A DNA stretch of 64,000 bases, from positions 89,708-153,707 of the forward strand of contig NZ_AUDS01000009.1 in NCBI RefSeq assembly GCF_000425585.1, read 5' to 3'. The notes below the pieces were generated by a model. The model was given only the letters and a program-made list of their open reading frames with translations, was not told where the DNA came from and did no database searches. The stretch's first letter is position 1; every line of letters begins with the position of its first letter. This stretch comes from Terrimonas ferruginea DSM 30193 (lineage in GTDB: Bacteria; Bacteroidota; Bacteroidia; Chitinophagales; Chitinophagaceae). Position numbers and translations under genes: made by a program. Shown piece after piece: positions 38,036 through 44,834 of the stretch.

Positions 38036-38100
38036 AAAAATGTGAAAATGTGTAAGTGTGTAAATGTGAAAATGAAAAAAACACATTTTTCACATGGTCC
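38036..38100. repeat. Octamer repeat tract (AAAATGTG type) with partial inverted repeat
   Basis: TGTGAAAA, TGTGTAAG, TGTGTAAA, TGTGAAAA follow each other with an 8-base period. Then a CACATTTTTCACAT stretch is complementary to ATGTGAAAATG, forming a hairpin. Confidence 0.7.
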
Positions 38101-38163
38101 CTGGCGAAGCCTGGGCACATTTACATATTCGGAAACACAACTATAACAATAATCTAGGCCTCA

Positions 38164-38880
38164 ATGCGTCACCCGTTAATCCGCATATTTTTCACCGGCA
38201 TGTTGGTTAGTTTCCTCGGGTCTTTGCCACTGGGAACGCTGAACATTGCGGCCATGCAGTTGGCTATTTCCGATGGCGTATTGGCGGCCATGTTGTTTTC
38301 AACCGGGTCATTGCTGGTGGAAATAATATACGTGCGACTGTCGCTGGTGGCTATGGACTGGGTAAGAAAACAAGAGAAATTATTCAAGATATTGGAATGG
38401 GCAACGTTCGTGATTGTGGTAGCGCTTGCCGCTTCCAGTTTTTATGCGGCATTGCATCCTTCGGTCGAAAAAAATATTATTCTCAGCAGTTCGCTGCCGC
38501 CACTTGTGCTGGGGATGATGATGTGCGCCATCAATCCGGTACAGATACCTTTCTGGTTTGGCTGGAGCACCGTATTGTTTACCAAAAAAATTCTGTTACC
38601 GCGGAAGGATCATTACAACACCTACATTTTTGGTATCGGTCTCGGCACCTTCCTCGGAAACTGTGTATTCGTTTTTGGCGGATTGCTGATTGCCCGTAAG
38701 ATCAACGATAACCAACACGTACTAAATTGGGTGATCGGCGGCATCTTTTCGTTGACAGCACTCATCCAACTCTGGAAAATCCTCAAGAAAAAAGATGCTG
38801 TGCATGATATCGCCAACCCCGAGGAAATGCAGCATCGGATAGAAGGCCAGGCGGATAGGATTGTGAATCGTGAGTCGTGA
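38164..38880 (+). CDS. LysE family transporter
   Basis: 238 residues with about six hydrophobic segments. The N-terminus FFTGMLVSFLGSLPLGTLNIAAMQLAISDG and the internal ALNPVQ-type segment MMMCAINPVQIPFWFGWS match the LysE (amino-acid exporter) fold. Likely inner-membrane efflux of an amino acid or similar small molecule. Its last codons (about DRIVNRES) are written in heptamer repeat sequence: the TCGTGAG/TCGTGAA units run into and supply the stop codon. This suggests the repeat array has replaced the original 3' end. A palindrome follows at 38915. Confidence 0.85.
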   Translation: MRHPLIRIFFTGMLVSFLGSLPLGTLNIAAMQLAISDGVLAAMLFSTGSLLVEIIYVRLSLVAMDWVRKQEKLFKILEWATFVIVVALAASSFYAALHPSVEKNIILSSSLPPLVLGMMMCAINPVQIPFWFGWSTVLFTKKILLPRKDHYNTYIFGIGLGTFLGNCVFVFGGLLIARKINDNQHVLNWVIGGIFSLTALIQLWKILKKKDAVHDIANPEEMQHRIEGQADRIVNRES

Positions 38881-38912
38881 ATCGTCAATAAGTCAATAGG
38901 TGAATAAGTCAA
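38862..38912. repeat. Heptamer array overlapping the 3' end of the LysE gene
   Basis: Units TTGTGAA, TCGTGAG, TCGTGAA, TCGTCAA, TAAGTCAA and TAGGTGAA. The first three lie inside the coding region. Confidence 0.8.
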
Positions 38913-38914
38913 TG

Positions 38915-38942
38915 CCCTGGTTCGTGTATACACGAACCAGGG
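38915..38942. repeat. 28-base perfect palindrome, copy 3 of 3
   Basis: Arms CCCTGGTTCGTGTA and complement, identical over 28 bases to the inner part of the palindrome at 21652-21683. It lies between convergent genes (LysE plus, YgiD-like minus), so a bidirectional terminator role is plausible, although no long T run follows. Confidence 0.9.
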
Positions 38943-38985
38943 ATGTTGGAAGTCCTTATCCCTTCCGCAGATGAAATCGAATAGC

Positions 38986-39867
38986 TTATCCGAATTTTAC
39001 GGAAGTCATATTAAGTGAGCCTGCTACCAACTGGTCGTTGAAGAAGATGGGCTCTTCTTTTTTATCCTGCAGTCCGAGAATATACATCAACGGATAATAA
39101 TGATCAGGTGTAGGTACGGCGAGTTTCGCAGACTTGCTTAGTTGCTGATAGTTGATCAGCGCCTGGTGATCGCCCTCGGTAATTTTTTTGCGGAATAGTT
39201 CATGCATTTCAATTGCCCAGTCGTATCCGTAATTTGGTACGTTCATTTTATCCCAGGCAATCAATCGCAGGTTGTGCACCATGTTGCCACTGCCAATAAT
39301 CAACACGCCTTTTTTGCGGAGGGCTGCCAGTTCTTTCGCCAGTTCATAATGATACGATGCAGGTTTGCTGTAATCGATGCTGAGTTGCAACACGGGTATG
39401 TTCGCATCTGGATACATCCTGCGCACCACCGACCAGGTGCCATGGTCGAGTCCCCAGTCGTGATCAGGCATTACATCGGTTGTCTTCACCAGTTTCCTGG
39501 TTTCTTCTGCCAATGCTGGATTGCCCGGTGCGGGATATTGTACTTCAAATAATTCACGGGGAAAACCTCCGAAATCGTGAATGGTTTTCGGATGGTCCAT
39601 GGCCGTGATGCGCGTGCCATCCGTAAGCCAGTGTGCGGAGATAACCAGCACAGCTTTAGGCTTGGGCAGATCTTGTCCTGCCTGGATCCAGGCGCGGCTG
39701 AACGAATTGTCTTCTATTCCGTTCATCGGGGAACCGTGGCCGATAAACAAGACCGGACTTCTCAGGTCCTGTTCGCTCAGCTCATCAGTAAAACGTTTAA
39801 AGGCACTTAGACTATTCATACCTGCTGCTCCAATTGCCAGTGTGGTTAAAAATTGTTTTCGTTTCAA
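38986..39867 (-). CDS. ygiD: YgiD-like extradiol dioxygenase (4,5-DOPA dioxygenase family)
   Basis: 293 residues from a TTG at 39867. A longer frame exists to 39987, but it would run over the end of the upstream gene; from TTG the protein begins LKRKQFLTTLAIGAAG, a twin-arginine-like leader of the kind seen in Bacteroidota homologues. The first ATG (39819) would drop that leader. Catalytic features: FIGHGSPMNGIE, ISAHW, DWGLDHGTWSV (metal-binding histidines) and GSGNMVHNLR. The family uses Fe or Zn to open catechol rings such as DOPA. It lies ten bases after the NAD(P)-binding gene and is the last of a Crp/Fnr-headed group. Confidence 0.87.
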   Translation of the reverse strand: MKRKQFLTTLAIGAAGMNSLSAFKRFTDELSEQDLRSPVLFIGHGSPMNGIEDNSFSRAWIQAGQDLPKPKAVLVISAHWLTDGTRITAMDHPKTIHDFGGFPRELFEVQYPAPGNPALAEETRKLVKTTDVMPDHDWGLDHGTWSVVRRMYPDANIPVLQLSIDYSKPASYHYELAKELAALRKKGVLIIGSGNMVHNLRLIAWDKMNVPNYGYDWAIEMHELFRKKITEGDHQALINYQQLSKSAKLAVPTPDHYYPLMYILGLQDKKEEPIFFNDQLVAGSLNMTSVKFG

Positions 39868-39877
39868 GATGGGTGTT

Positions 39878-40531
39878 TTAATAAGCGGCAGTGAAACGCT
39901 GACGGATATGCCGTCCCTGTTCCACTTCATCTGCGGTTGCAACGGCCAGATCTTCCACGGAAATAATGCTGCGGTTGTTTTCATCAAATACCGGGTTTTC
40001 CAATGCTGTACGGTATTCGCCCTTGCGCGTGCCGGAGGTACCGGGATGCATTTCTATTGCAGGACTGATGAATGTCCATTCCAGTACTTCTTCCTTGCGC
40101 AAAGTATCGAGGTAATCGCGGGCAGCAGAGGCGCCGGGTTTGTATTCTTCCGGAAATTGGGGTGTGTCGATCAGTTGTAAGCCGGGGGCCACAAACAAAC
40201 TACCCGCGCCGCCGATCACGATCAATCGTTTTACACCGGCTTCCCGGGTGGCCTGCTGAATGCTGTTGGCTCCGCGGATAAATTCATTGTAAATATCCGG
40301 GTTGGTCCATCCGGGATTGTAGGCGCTGATGACAGCATCTTGCCCTTTCAGCGCAATGGTCAGGGCAGCGGTGTCGAGAATGTCGACGTGCTCACCATGT
40401 ACCAGGTCATTTTTCAAGGCAATTTTTTCCGGGTGACGGCTGATGGCTTTTACTGTATGACCGCGGTCGGTCAGTTCTTTTAACAGCGCTGTGCCAACGA
40501 AGCCGGTAGCGCCTATGAGTGTTATTTTCAT
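39878..40531 (-). CDS. NAD(P)H-binding oxidoreductase, NmrA/SDR-a type
   Basis: 217 residues from the ATG at 40531; the frame extends three codons further up to a TTG. The Rossmann start MKITLIGATGFVGTALLKELTDRGH has GxxGxxG, and VKRLIVIGGAGSLFV and EWTFISPAIEM mark the atypical SDR (NAD(P)H-binding) family. These are often reductases or sensors of redox state without the YxxxK pair. Upstream DNA carries TCAAAATT/TCAAAAGT octamers. Part of the group 41727-38986 on the minus strand. Confidence 0.87.
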   Translation of the reverse strand: MKITLIGATGFVGTALLKELTDRGHTVKAISRHPEKIALKNDLVHGEHVDILDTAALTIALKGQDAVISAYNPGWTNPDIYNEFIRGANSIQQATREAGVKRLIVIGGAGSLFVAPGLQLIDTPQFPEEYKPGASAARDYLDTLRKEEVLEWTFISPAIEMHPGTSGTRKGEYRTALENPVFDENNRSIISVEDLAVATADEVEQGRHIRQRFTAAY

Positions 40532-40632
40532 ATAATTCAAAATTTAAAAGTCAAAATTCAAAAAAGTGAATAGGATAGTAAGATAATAAGTCAATAAGTG
40601 AATTGGGCAACAGGCCAATGGCTCAAAGCGCC

Positions 40633-41052
40633 TTAGCTCCTTACGCCACTTTGCGTGAAAGACAGCCCTGTGATCTCTTCGGGTTTCAACGTTTCAATGA
40701 TGGAGTGGGGAAGGGCTTTCTGCAAAATATCCGACGGCCTGCCGGTTTCGTTTATATGAATCACTATTTTTCCTGTCACCACTTCTTTGATTAATTGTGC
40801 CACCATTTCTTCTTCCGCTTCCGGTACGGTTAACAAAATAATATCCGCTTCCCACGACGCATCACGCGTGCAGGTCATGGCCTCTATTTCAGCACCGGGA
40901 AATGTAGCGTGCAAAGTATGTGTGAGTGATGCAAGTGCCGTGGTATCCGGCGAGAGCAACAGGAAACGAACACCGGGATGCGATGCCAGTTGCATCGTTG
41001 CCGCTTTTCCGGTTGGCTCTGTTGCGCCGATGATTGCTATTGTTTTCTTCAT
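40633..41052 (-). CDS. Small NAD(P)-binding protein (Rossmann N-terminal module only)
   Basis: 139 residues. MKKTIAIIGATEPTGKAATMQLASHP gives a GxxGxxG-like dinucleotide fold, and EADIILLTVPEAEEEMVAQLIK resembles F420/NADP reductase-type domains; it is shorter than full-length enzymes of that family. GAGGAG lies six bases before the ATG at 41052, so this start is favoured over 41058. TAACTTTG (minus, 41085-41078) is an exact -7 box. A segment before its stop (40621-40660) overlaps a CGCAAAG-type repeat motif. The substrate is unknown. Confidence 0.75.
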   Translation of the reverse strand: MKKTIAIIGATEPTGKAATMQLASHPGVRFLLLSPDTTALASLTHTLHATFPGAEIEAMTCTRDASWEADIILLTVPEAEEEMVAQLIKEVVTGKIVIHINETGRPSDILQKALPHSIIETLKPEEITGLSFTQSGVRS

Positions 41053-41077
41053 GACCATCTCCTCTTTGTTGACAGCA

Positions 41078-41085
41078 CAAAGTTA
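41078..41085 (-). promoter_or_regulatory. -7 promoter box of the 41052-38986 group
   Basis: Minus-strand TAACTTTG, an exact match, about 25 bases upstream of the start. The Crp/Fnr-type regulator gene just upstream makes this region a candidate operator. Confidence 0.6.
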
Positions 41086-41148
41086 CAGGCATCTCCGCCG
41101 CTCTTCCATTGATGAATCGCAAGGATTTTGCTTGATAAAAGTCAAGGC

Positions 41149-41727
41149 TTATTTGCCGGTCATCTGCCGGCGTACGCGGCTGAGTGTTTCGGGCGCAATG
41201 CCCAGGAAAGAAGCGATCATGTGCTGGGGAACACGTTGAAGGATCGTGTTGTTGCCTGCAATGAGCTGCTTGTAATTTTCTTCGGCAGTCAAACTGATAT
41301 TACCGGATAAACGCCTTTGCGTGGCAACAAGACTGTTTTGTGTAAGAATACGGAAATAACGTTCCATTTTCGGAACGGCCTCCATCATCGCTTCGTAAGA
41401 GGAGCCGTTGATGAGCAGCAATTCAGTGTCTTCCAGCGCATCGATATTATAACCGGAAGGTTCGCCCGTCAGAAAGCTGTAAAGATCTGCGATCCACCAG
41501 TCTTCAACGGCAAACTGCAATACATGTTCATGCCCTTTCTCATCAACATTGTAGGAGCGTAGTAATCCTTTTTCAACGAAAGCAGTATACTGGCATACTT
41601 CTCCCTCCTGCAAAAGGAATTGTTTCCGGCGAAGTTTTTTGGGGATGAAAAATGTCTTCACCAGTTCCTGTTCCTTTTCAGTCAGGCTTATTTTCTTATT
41701 GATATTGCCGAGTAATACTTCGAACAT
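41149..41727 (-). CDS. Crp/Fnr family transcriptional regulator
   Basis: 192 residues, the common Bacteroidota size. The N-terminal cyclic-nucleotide-binding-like barrel covers about 20-120 (RRKQFLLQEGEVCQYTAFVEKGLLRSY). A dimer helix follows, and then a C-terminal helix-turn-helix (VPQHMIASFLGIAPETLSRVRRQM, about 166-189). It lacks the N-terminal cysteines of Fnr, and a ligand cannot be predicted. It lies 90 bases upstream of and parallel to three oxidoreductase genes (41052-38986), so it may control them. It lies 21 bases after the membrane iron-sulfur gene and could be co-transcribed with it. Confidence 0.9.
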   Translation of the reverse strand: MFEVLLGNINKKISLTEKEQELVKTFFIPKKLRRKQFLLQEGEVCQYTAFVEKGLLRSYNVDEKGHEHVLQFAVEDWWIADLYSFLTGEPSGYNIDALEDTELLLINGSSYEAMMEAVPKMERYFRILTQNSLVATQRRLSGNISLTAEENYKQLIAGNNTILQRVPQHMIASFLGIAPETLSRVRRQMTGK

Positions 41728-41748
41728 ATAAAGTGTTGTCAGCGTTCA

Positions 41749-43080
41749 CTATCCTTCTGCGGCCAGTTCTTCGGCCCATTTGTCGCGCTCATCGGGACTG
41801 AATTTCCAGGGGGCGAAGTTGTTTTCCACGTTACCGAACATCGCGTTCCATTCCTGCGGTGCATTGCTGTCTTCCATAATAAGACTGCGGCGCAGTTCGT
41901 AAATAATATCGAGCGGGGAAATAGATACAGGGCATTCCTGCACGCAGGCGTTGCAGGTGGTACAGGCTCTCAGTTCTTCAATGGTGATATAACTGAATAA
42001 GTTCTTGCCATCGTCCTGGAAGGTTTTATTGGCGTCGATGTTGCGGCCGACTTCTTCAAGGCGATCGCGGGTATCCATCATGATCTTGCGTGGTGATAAC
42101 AACTTGCCGGTCTGGTTGGCAGGACAAGCCGCCGTACAGCGGCCGCACTCTGTGCATGCATAAGCGTCGAGGAGATTCTTCCAACTGAGATCGAATACGT
42201 CTTTCGCGCCAAATTTAGCGGGCGGCGCAGCATCCGCCGGGGTGAGTTCGGGTTGCATCGCATACAATACTTCGTTCTGTACGGATTGCATGTTATCCAT
42301 TTTGCCCATCGGCTCCAGCCTGGCATAATACGCGTTGGGAAACGCCAGCAGGATATGCAAATGTTTGGAATAGGGCAGGTAGTTAAGGAAGGCAAAGATG
42401 CCTGCAATGTGCAACCACCAGCATGTACGCTCGATGGCGACCAGCCCTTCGTTGCTGATGCCTGAAAGAAGCGGCTGGAGATATTGCGAGATGACGAAGT
42501 TACCGGTGACGTGCTGGGAATAATGTTCTGCTCCGCGCGTTTGCAGCAGGGTGTCGCTCGCATTCAGGAAGAGGAACAAGGTCATTAATACGATCTCGGT
42601 GATCAGAATGAGGTTGGCGTCTGTGCGCGGCCAGCCATCGAGTTCGTTCTGGCGGAAACGGCGGATATAGACAATGTTTCTTCTTACAAGGAAAATGGCA
42701 CAGGCTACCAATACGGTCAGTGCCAGTACTTCAAATGCATTGATCAGGAAGGTATAAAAAACGCCGAGCGGCGCTGCAAACAAACGGTGGGTACCCAACA
42801 CGCCGTCGAGGACGATCTCGAGAACTTCAATGTTGATGATGACAAAACCGGCATAAACGAAGAAGTGCAAAACGCCGACCAGCGGATTACGGAACATTTT
42901 TTTCTGACCGAATGCCAGCAACAACAGGTTGCGCCACCGTCTTGACGGCTGGTCATTCAGCTTTTCATCCAGCCCGAGAAAGATATTCCGGTAAATAAAA
43001 CGGGACTTTTTGGCAAACAGGTAAATGGCCGCCGCACTCAGCAGTATGAATAAAATTTGTTGGACAATTTGCATAAGCAT
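41749..43080 (-). CDS. Membrane-bound 4Fe-4S dicluster protein (HdrC/NarI-like)
   Basis: 443 residues. The N-terminal half has about six hydrophobic helices and possible haem-ligand histidines, as in NarI or HdrE. The C-terminal half has two 4Fe-4S motifs: CTECGRCTAACPANQTGK and CTTCNACVQECPVSISPLD. It would pass electrons from the quinone pool to a soluble CCG-domain protein; the natural partner is the HdrB-like protein at 36128. Starts at 43080 or 43074. In many Bacteroidota (from memory) the two genes are neighbours, so the intervening block 36.9-41.7 kb looks inserted. Confidence 0.88.
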   Translation of the reverse strand: MLMQIVQQILFILLSAAAIYLFAKKSRFIYRNIFLGLDEKLNDQPSRRWRNLLLLAFGQKKMFRNPLVGVLHFFVYAGFVIINIEVLEIVLDGVLGTHRLFAAPLGVFYTFLINAFEVLALTVLVACAIFLVRRNIVYIRRFRQNELDGWPRTDANLILITEIVLMTLFLFLNASDTLLQTRGAEHYSQHVTGNFVISQYLQPLLSGISNEGLVAIERTCWWLHIAGIFAFLNYLPYSKHLHILLAFPNAYYARLEPMGKMDNMQSVQNEVLYAMQPELTPADAAPPAKFGAKDVFDLSWKNLLDAYACTECGRCTAACPANQTGKLLSPRKIMMDTRDRLEEVGRNIDANKTFQDDGKNLFSYITIEELRACTTCNACVQECPVSISPLDIIYELRRSLIMEDSNAPQEWNAMFGNVENNFAPWKFSPDERDKWAEELAAEG

Positions 43081-43145
43081 CTGATTCTAATCGCTAATTT
43101 ACGGCTTGTTAGCATAAGAGCTTAAAAAGATTAAGACCGAATACC

Positions 43146-43643
43146 ATGGGTGGAAAGAAATATATCCTTGATCAGGCGGTTGCTGCCAGGAAAATGCGGC
43201 GGATGGCGCTTGAAATCCTTGAGCAAAACACGGAAGAAGCAGGTATTATCCTTGTCGGTATTGAAGGAAGCGGCGCCGTGGTGGCGCGTAATATCCTTCA
43301 GATGATCGAACAGGAAGGCACATTGCCCGTGCAATTCATTTCCCTATCCCTCGACAAACGCCGGCCGGCAGAAGTTACACTCAGCGAAACGCCGGATTTT
43401 ACGGACAAGGTGATCATAGTGGTCGACGATGTGGCCAACAGCGGCAAAACCTTGCTGTACGCGCTTAAGCCATTTCTTAATTATTATCCGCGCAAAATAC
43501 AGACGCTGGTGCTGGTTGGCCGCCGTCATAATTCATTTCCCGTTTACCCGGATTATGTAGGCCTGGAACTTGCCACTACTTTGCAAGAGCATATTTATGT
43601 GGAGGTGGATGGAGCGGAGGTGAAGGGCGCTTATATGGAGTGA
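43146..43643 (+). CDS. Phosphoribosyltransferase family protein, PyrR-like
   Basis: 165 residues. The type I PRPP loop VIIVVDDVANSGKTLLYAL (about 95-113), the VGIEGSGAVVARNI substrate loop and GRRHNSFPVYPDYVG resemble PyrR and uracil or hypoxanthine phosphoribosyltransferases. It is clearly diverged from the PyrR at 21779 (DVANSGKT instead of DVLYTGRT). The true base substrate is unclear, and an RNA-binding role is possible. Divergent from the membrane iron-sulfur gene. A heptamer array follows within ten bases of its stop. Confidence 0.82.
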   Translation: MGGKKYILDQAVAARKMRRMALEILEQNTEEAGIILVGIEGSGAVVARNILQMIEQEGTLPVQFISLSLDKRRPAEVTLSETPDFTDKVIIVVDDVANSGKTLLYALKPFLNYYPRKIQTLVLVGRRHNSFPVYPDYVGLELATTLQEHIYVEVDGAEVKGAYME

Positions 43644-43644
43644 G

Positions 43645-43745
43645 GCAATGGTGAATCGTGAATCGTCAATCGTGAATGAAACAGCCATATCACCTCGCTG
43701 GGTGGGCTGTTTACTTACAACTTACTACTTACTACTTATAACTGC
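43645..43745. repeat. Composite repeat: heptamers, AACAGCC hairpin, heptamers
   Basis: TCGTGAA/TCGTCAA units at 43651-43678, then a hairpin with AACAGCC/GGCTGTT ends and CACC/GGGTG inner pairing (43680-43711). TTACTTA/CTTACTA units follow to about 43742. The order mirrors the composites at 21619 and 32478. The hairpin may terminate both convergent genes. Confidence 0.8.
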
Positions 43746-43752
43746 CGCTTCC

Positions 43753-44712
43753 TCAAAAATACACCGCATACGCTTTCACCTTCCCTTTATTATCTATCAT
43801 CAGCGACGGCGCGGGAAATTTGAATGAATTGAATACCGAGAAAGCCGTTTTCAGGAAACGGCTCTTTGTAGGAATTTTGGTAAGGTCGATATCGGGTGCA
43901 AGATAAAACTGGCGCTTGCGCGGAATATCGCTGCGGTCATAGTCGATGCCGGTTGATTTATCCGTCCATTTATTCGAATATCCTCCAAACATACCATCGG
44001 CCCCATAACCTACGGCTATGTTCAGCCAGGCGGGCCAATTACTGTCGGGAAAAAATGACTTTACATTTGCGCTTAACCAATAGGCCTGGGCGTTGTAATC
44101 TTTCAGCATCCGCTCGTACCATGCTTTTCCATACAGATCATCGGCTCTTTCCTCCAGCATGCCGGCAGGATATTTTTTTCGGTGAAAAGAGAATTTGTAT
44201 TGAATGCGCTGCTCTCCCCACAACAATTCCTGCGACATGAAAGCCGCCGATCCCAATACGTTAGCCCCCATGTCGCTCCAACTCCATCCCCATTTGGCAG
44301 AACGTGAATCGAGGAATTCGATAGCCGTGAGATAACCTGCTCCGCTCAACCCACCGATCCATACCGCTTTTTTATGTGGCACGCCGGCCCATTCCCACAA
44401 AGCCGTTGACGCACGCCCCGTATTGTAGGCCGTCCAGGCATGACCGATCTTGTCCATTTGCAACCACTCGCGGCTGTCGTCGTAAGAATGAATAGGGGAA
44501 CGGGTTTCATTGGAATACCAGGCGGCATTCAGCACCACGAGTGATCCGCCATATGCCGCCACATTGAGGCCGCCGATCAGCCATTGGCGTTTCGCTTTTT
44601 GCGCTGGTGTCAACGCACTCACCGCCGTACTGTCAACAGCCTGGGCATTGATATAACCGGCAGGCAATAAAAGCACGCTGAGCGACAGGAGCAGGGATAA
44701 ACGTAGCAACAT
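43753..44712 (-). CDS. DUF2279 family membrane/outer-envelope protein
   Basis: 319 residues with a signal peptide (MLLRLSLLLSLSVLLLPAGYINAQ). The DUF2279 core follows: LNVAAYGGSLVVLNAAWY, a conserved DKIGHAWTAYNTGRA, AIEFLDSRSAKWGWSWSDMGANVLGSA and WPAWLNIAVGYGADGMFGGY. Several hydrophobic segments with His, Asp and Glu residues recall small membrane-embedded hydrolases, but no activity is known. TATTTTTG on the minus strand (44725-44718) lies five bases before the ATG, suggesting a leaderless mRNA. Divergent from the phosphohexomutase gene. Confidence 0.85.
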   Translation of the reverse strand: MLLRLSLLLSLSVLLLPAGYINAQAVDSTAVSALTPAQKAKRQWLIGGLNVAAYGGSLVVLNAAWYSNETRSPIHSYDDSREWLQMDKIGHAWTAYNTGRASTALWEWAGVPHKKAVWIGGLSGAGYLTAIEFLDSRSAKWGWSWSDMGANVLGSAAFMSQELLWGEQRIQYKFSFHRKKYPAGMLEERADDLYGKAWYERMLKDYNAQAYWLSANVKSFFPDSNWPAWLNIAVGYGADGMFGGYSNKWTDKSTGIDYDRSDIPRKRQFYLAPDIDLTKIPTKSRFLKTAFSVFNSFKFPAPSLMIDNKGKVKAYAVYF

Positions 44713-44717
44713 GGTTA

Positions 44718-44725
44718 CAAAAATA
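44718..44725 (-). promoter_or_regulatory. -7 promoter box 5 bases before a start codon
   Basis: Minus-strand TATTTTTG-TAACC-ATG, an exact -7 match with almost no room for a leader. Confidence 0.55.
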
Positions 44726-44834
44726 CGTTGCCGCAGCCGAACAGGTTTTAAAAACCATTAAAACAGCCTGATAAATAGCTTTAAAAAAATCAATAACTTC
44801 AGCCCTTTAAATAATAATGGAAAACGATTGACTT

